Positions 6,796-6,989 of a stretch of DNA of 6,989 nucleotides are shown piece after piece (position 1 is the stretch's first letter; every line of letters starts with the position of its first letter). This DNA comes from Eubacterium sp. GTDB lineage: Bacteria > Bacillota > Clostridia > Lachnospirales > Lachnospiraceae. The notes under the pieces were generated by a model that was not told where the DNA came from, did not search any database, and saw nothing but the letters and a program-made list of their open reading frames with translations. The DNA is taken from contig DOVJ01000225.1 in NCBI GenBank assembly GCA_003520145.1, forward strand, positions 1 through 6,989. Reading direction: 5' to 3'. The position numbers were made by a program, and so were the translations under genes.

Positions 6796-6989
6796 TTATC
6801 CAAGTAATGAAAGAACACCCTGATTAGACTGGTTAGCCTGTGCAAGCATAGACTGTCCTGCCTGTGCAAGAATATTATTCTTGCTGTATTCAACCATCGT
6901 AGATGCCATATCAGTATCTCTGATAAGTGACTCAGCTGCCTGTGTATTCTCTCTTGTTGTATCGAGATTCTTAACAGTATGCTCAAGTC
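6796..6989 (-). CDS. fliC: Flagellin, C-terminal end (5' part outside window)
   Basis: The 63 visible residues are the C-terminal D0 domain and end of D1 of bacterial flagellin, the filament subunit exported through the flagellar type III system. The diagnostic pattern is intact: LEHTVKNLDTTRENTQAAESL, IRDTDMASTMVEYSKNNIL, then AQAGQSMLAQANQ and the terminal GVLSLLG followed by TAA. This end packs with the N-terminal helix in the filament core and carries the export and chaperone-binding region. The glycosylated central domain lies outside the window. It is the probable acceptor of the sugar made and transferred by the downstream genes. The gene has its own terminator. The symbol could equally be hag or flaA in this lineage, and it may be one of several flagellin copies. 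Confidence 0.97.
   Translation of the reverse strand, partial: LEHTVKNLDTTRENTQAAESLIRDTDMASTMVEYSKNNILAQAGQSMLAQANQSNQGVLSLLG

Noticed and set aside
6780..6830. Promoter candidate TTACTT-17-TATTAT at the end of fliC
   Set aside because: The -35 element matches poorly, and the AT-rich -10 is expected by chance just after the stop codon. It would also start upstream of the terminator.
6732..6986. Minus-strand open frame of 84 codons across the flagellin end
   Set aside because: It is out of frame with a perfect flagellin C-terminus and runs through the terminator, so it is a shadow.

Overview
The window looks like part of a flagellin glycosylation locus from a motile, low-GC Firmicute. The family Lachnospiraceae (Roseburia, Butyrivibrio or Lachnospira-like) is my best guess. 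This is inferred from the flagellin C-terminus, AT-rich coding with many ATA isoleucine codons, strong AGGAGG-type ribosome binding sites and the gene order. I could not check it against a database. All genes lie on the minus strand, so transcription runs from high to low coordinates.

In transcription order: (1) the last 63 codons of a flagellin gene (6796-6989), closed by a strong intrinsic terminator (6738-6776). (2) A 110-residue acidic protein of unknown function (6388-6720). (3) A Maf-type flagellin glycosyltransferase (4527-6395). (4) A 388-residue protein with SGNH-hydrolase-like catalytic blocks behind an N-terminal alpha/beta-looking domain (3392-4558). Genes 2, 3 and 4 overlap one another. 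(5) A 96-base gap holding a near-consensus vegetative promoter. (6) pseB (2300-3295), pseC (1086-2279) and pseF (383-1078), tightly packed. (7) A 5'-complete but window-truncated gene for a membrane-anchored LURP-one-related (tubby-like) protein (1-317).

From established knowledge of the pseudaminic acid pathway, PseB and PseC carry out the first two steps from UDP-GlcNAc. PseF performs the last step, CMP activation. Maf proteins transfer the CMP-activated nonulosonic acid to Ser/Thr of flagellin in the cytoplasm before export. The middle enzymes PseH, PseG and PseI are not in the window. The gene after pseF is not one of them, so they must be encoded elsewhere or be replaced. The SGNH-like protein is a candidate acyl-transfer or deacylation enzyme acting on the sugar or on flagellin; that role is inference.

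The parts least explained by known biology are the 110-residue protein coupled to maf, the two-domain SGNH-like protein, and how the genes downstream of the flagellin terminator are transcribed. No gene-free stretch exceeds 100 bases. I see no tRNA, rRNA, CRISPR array, insertion sequence or riboswitch.
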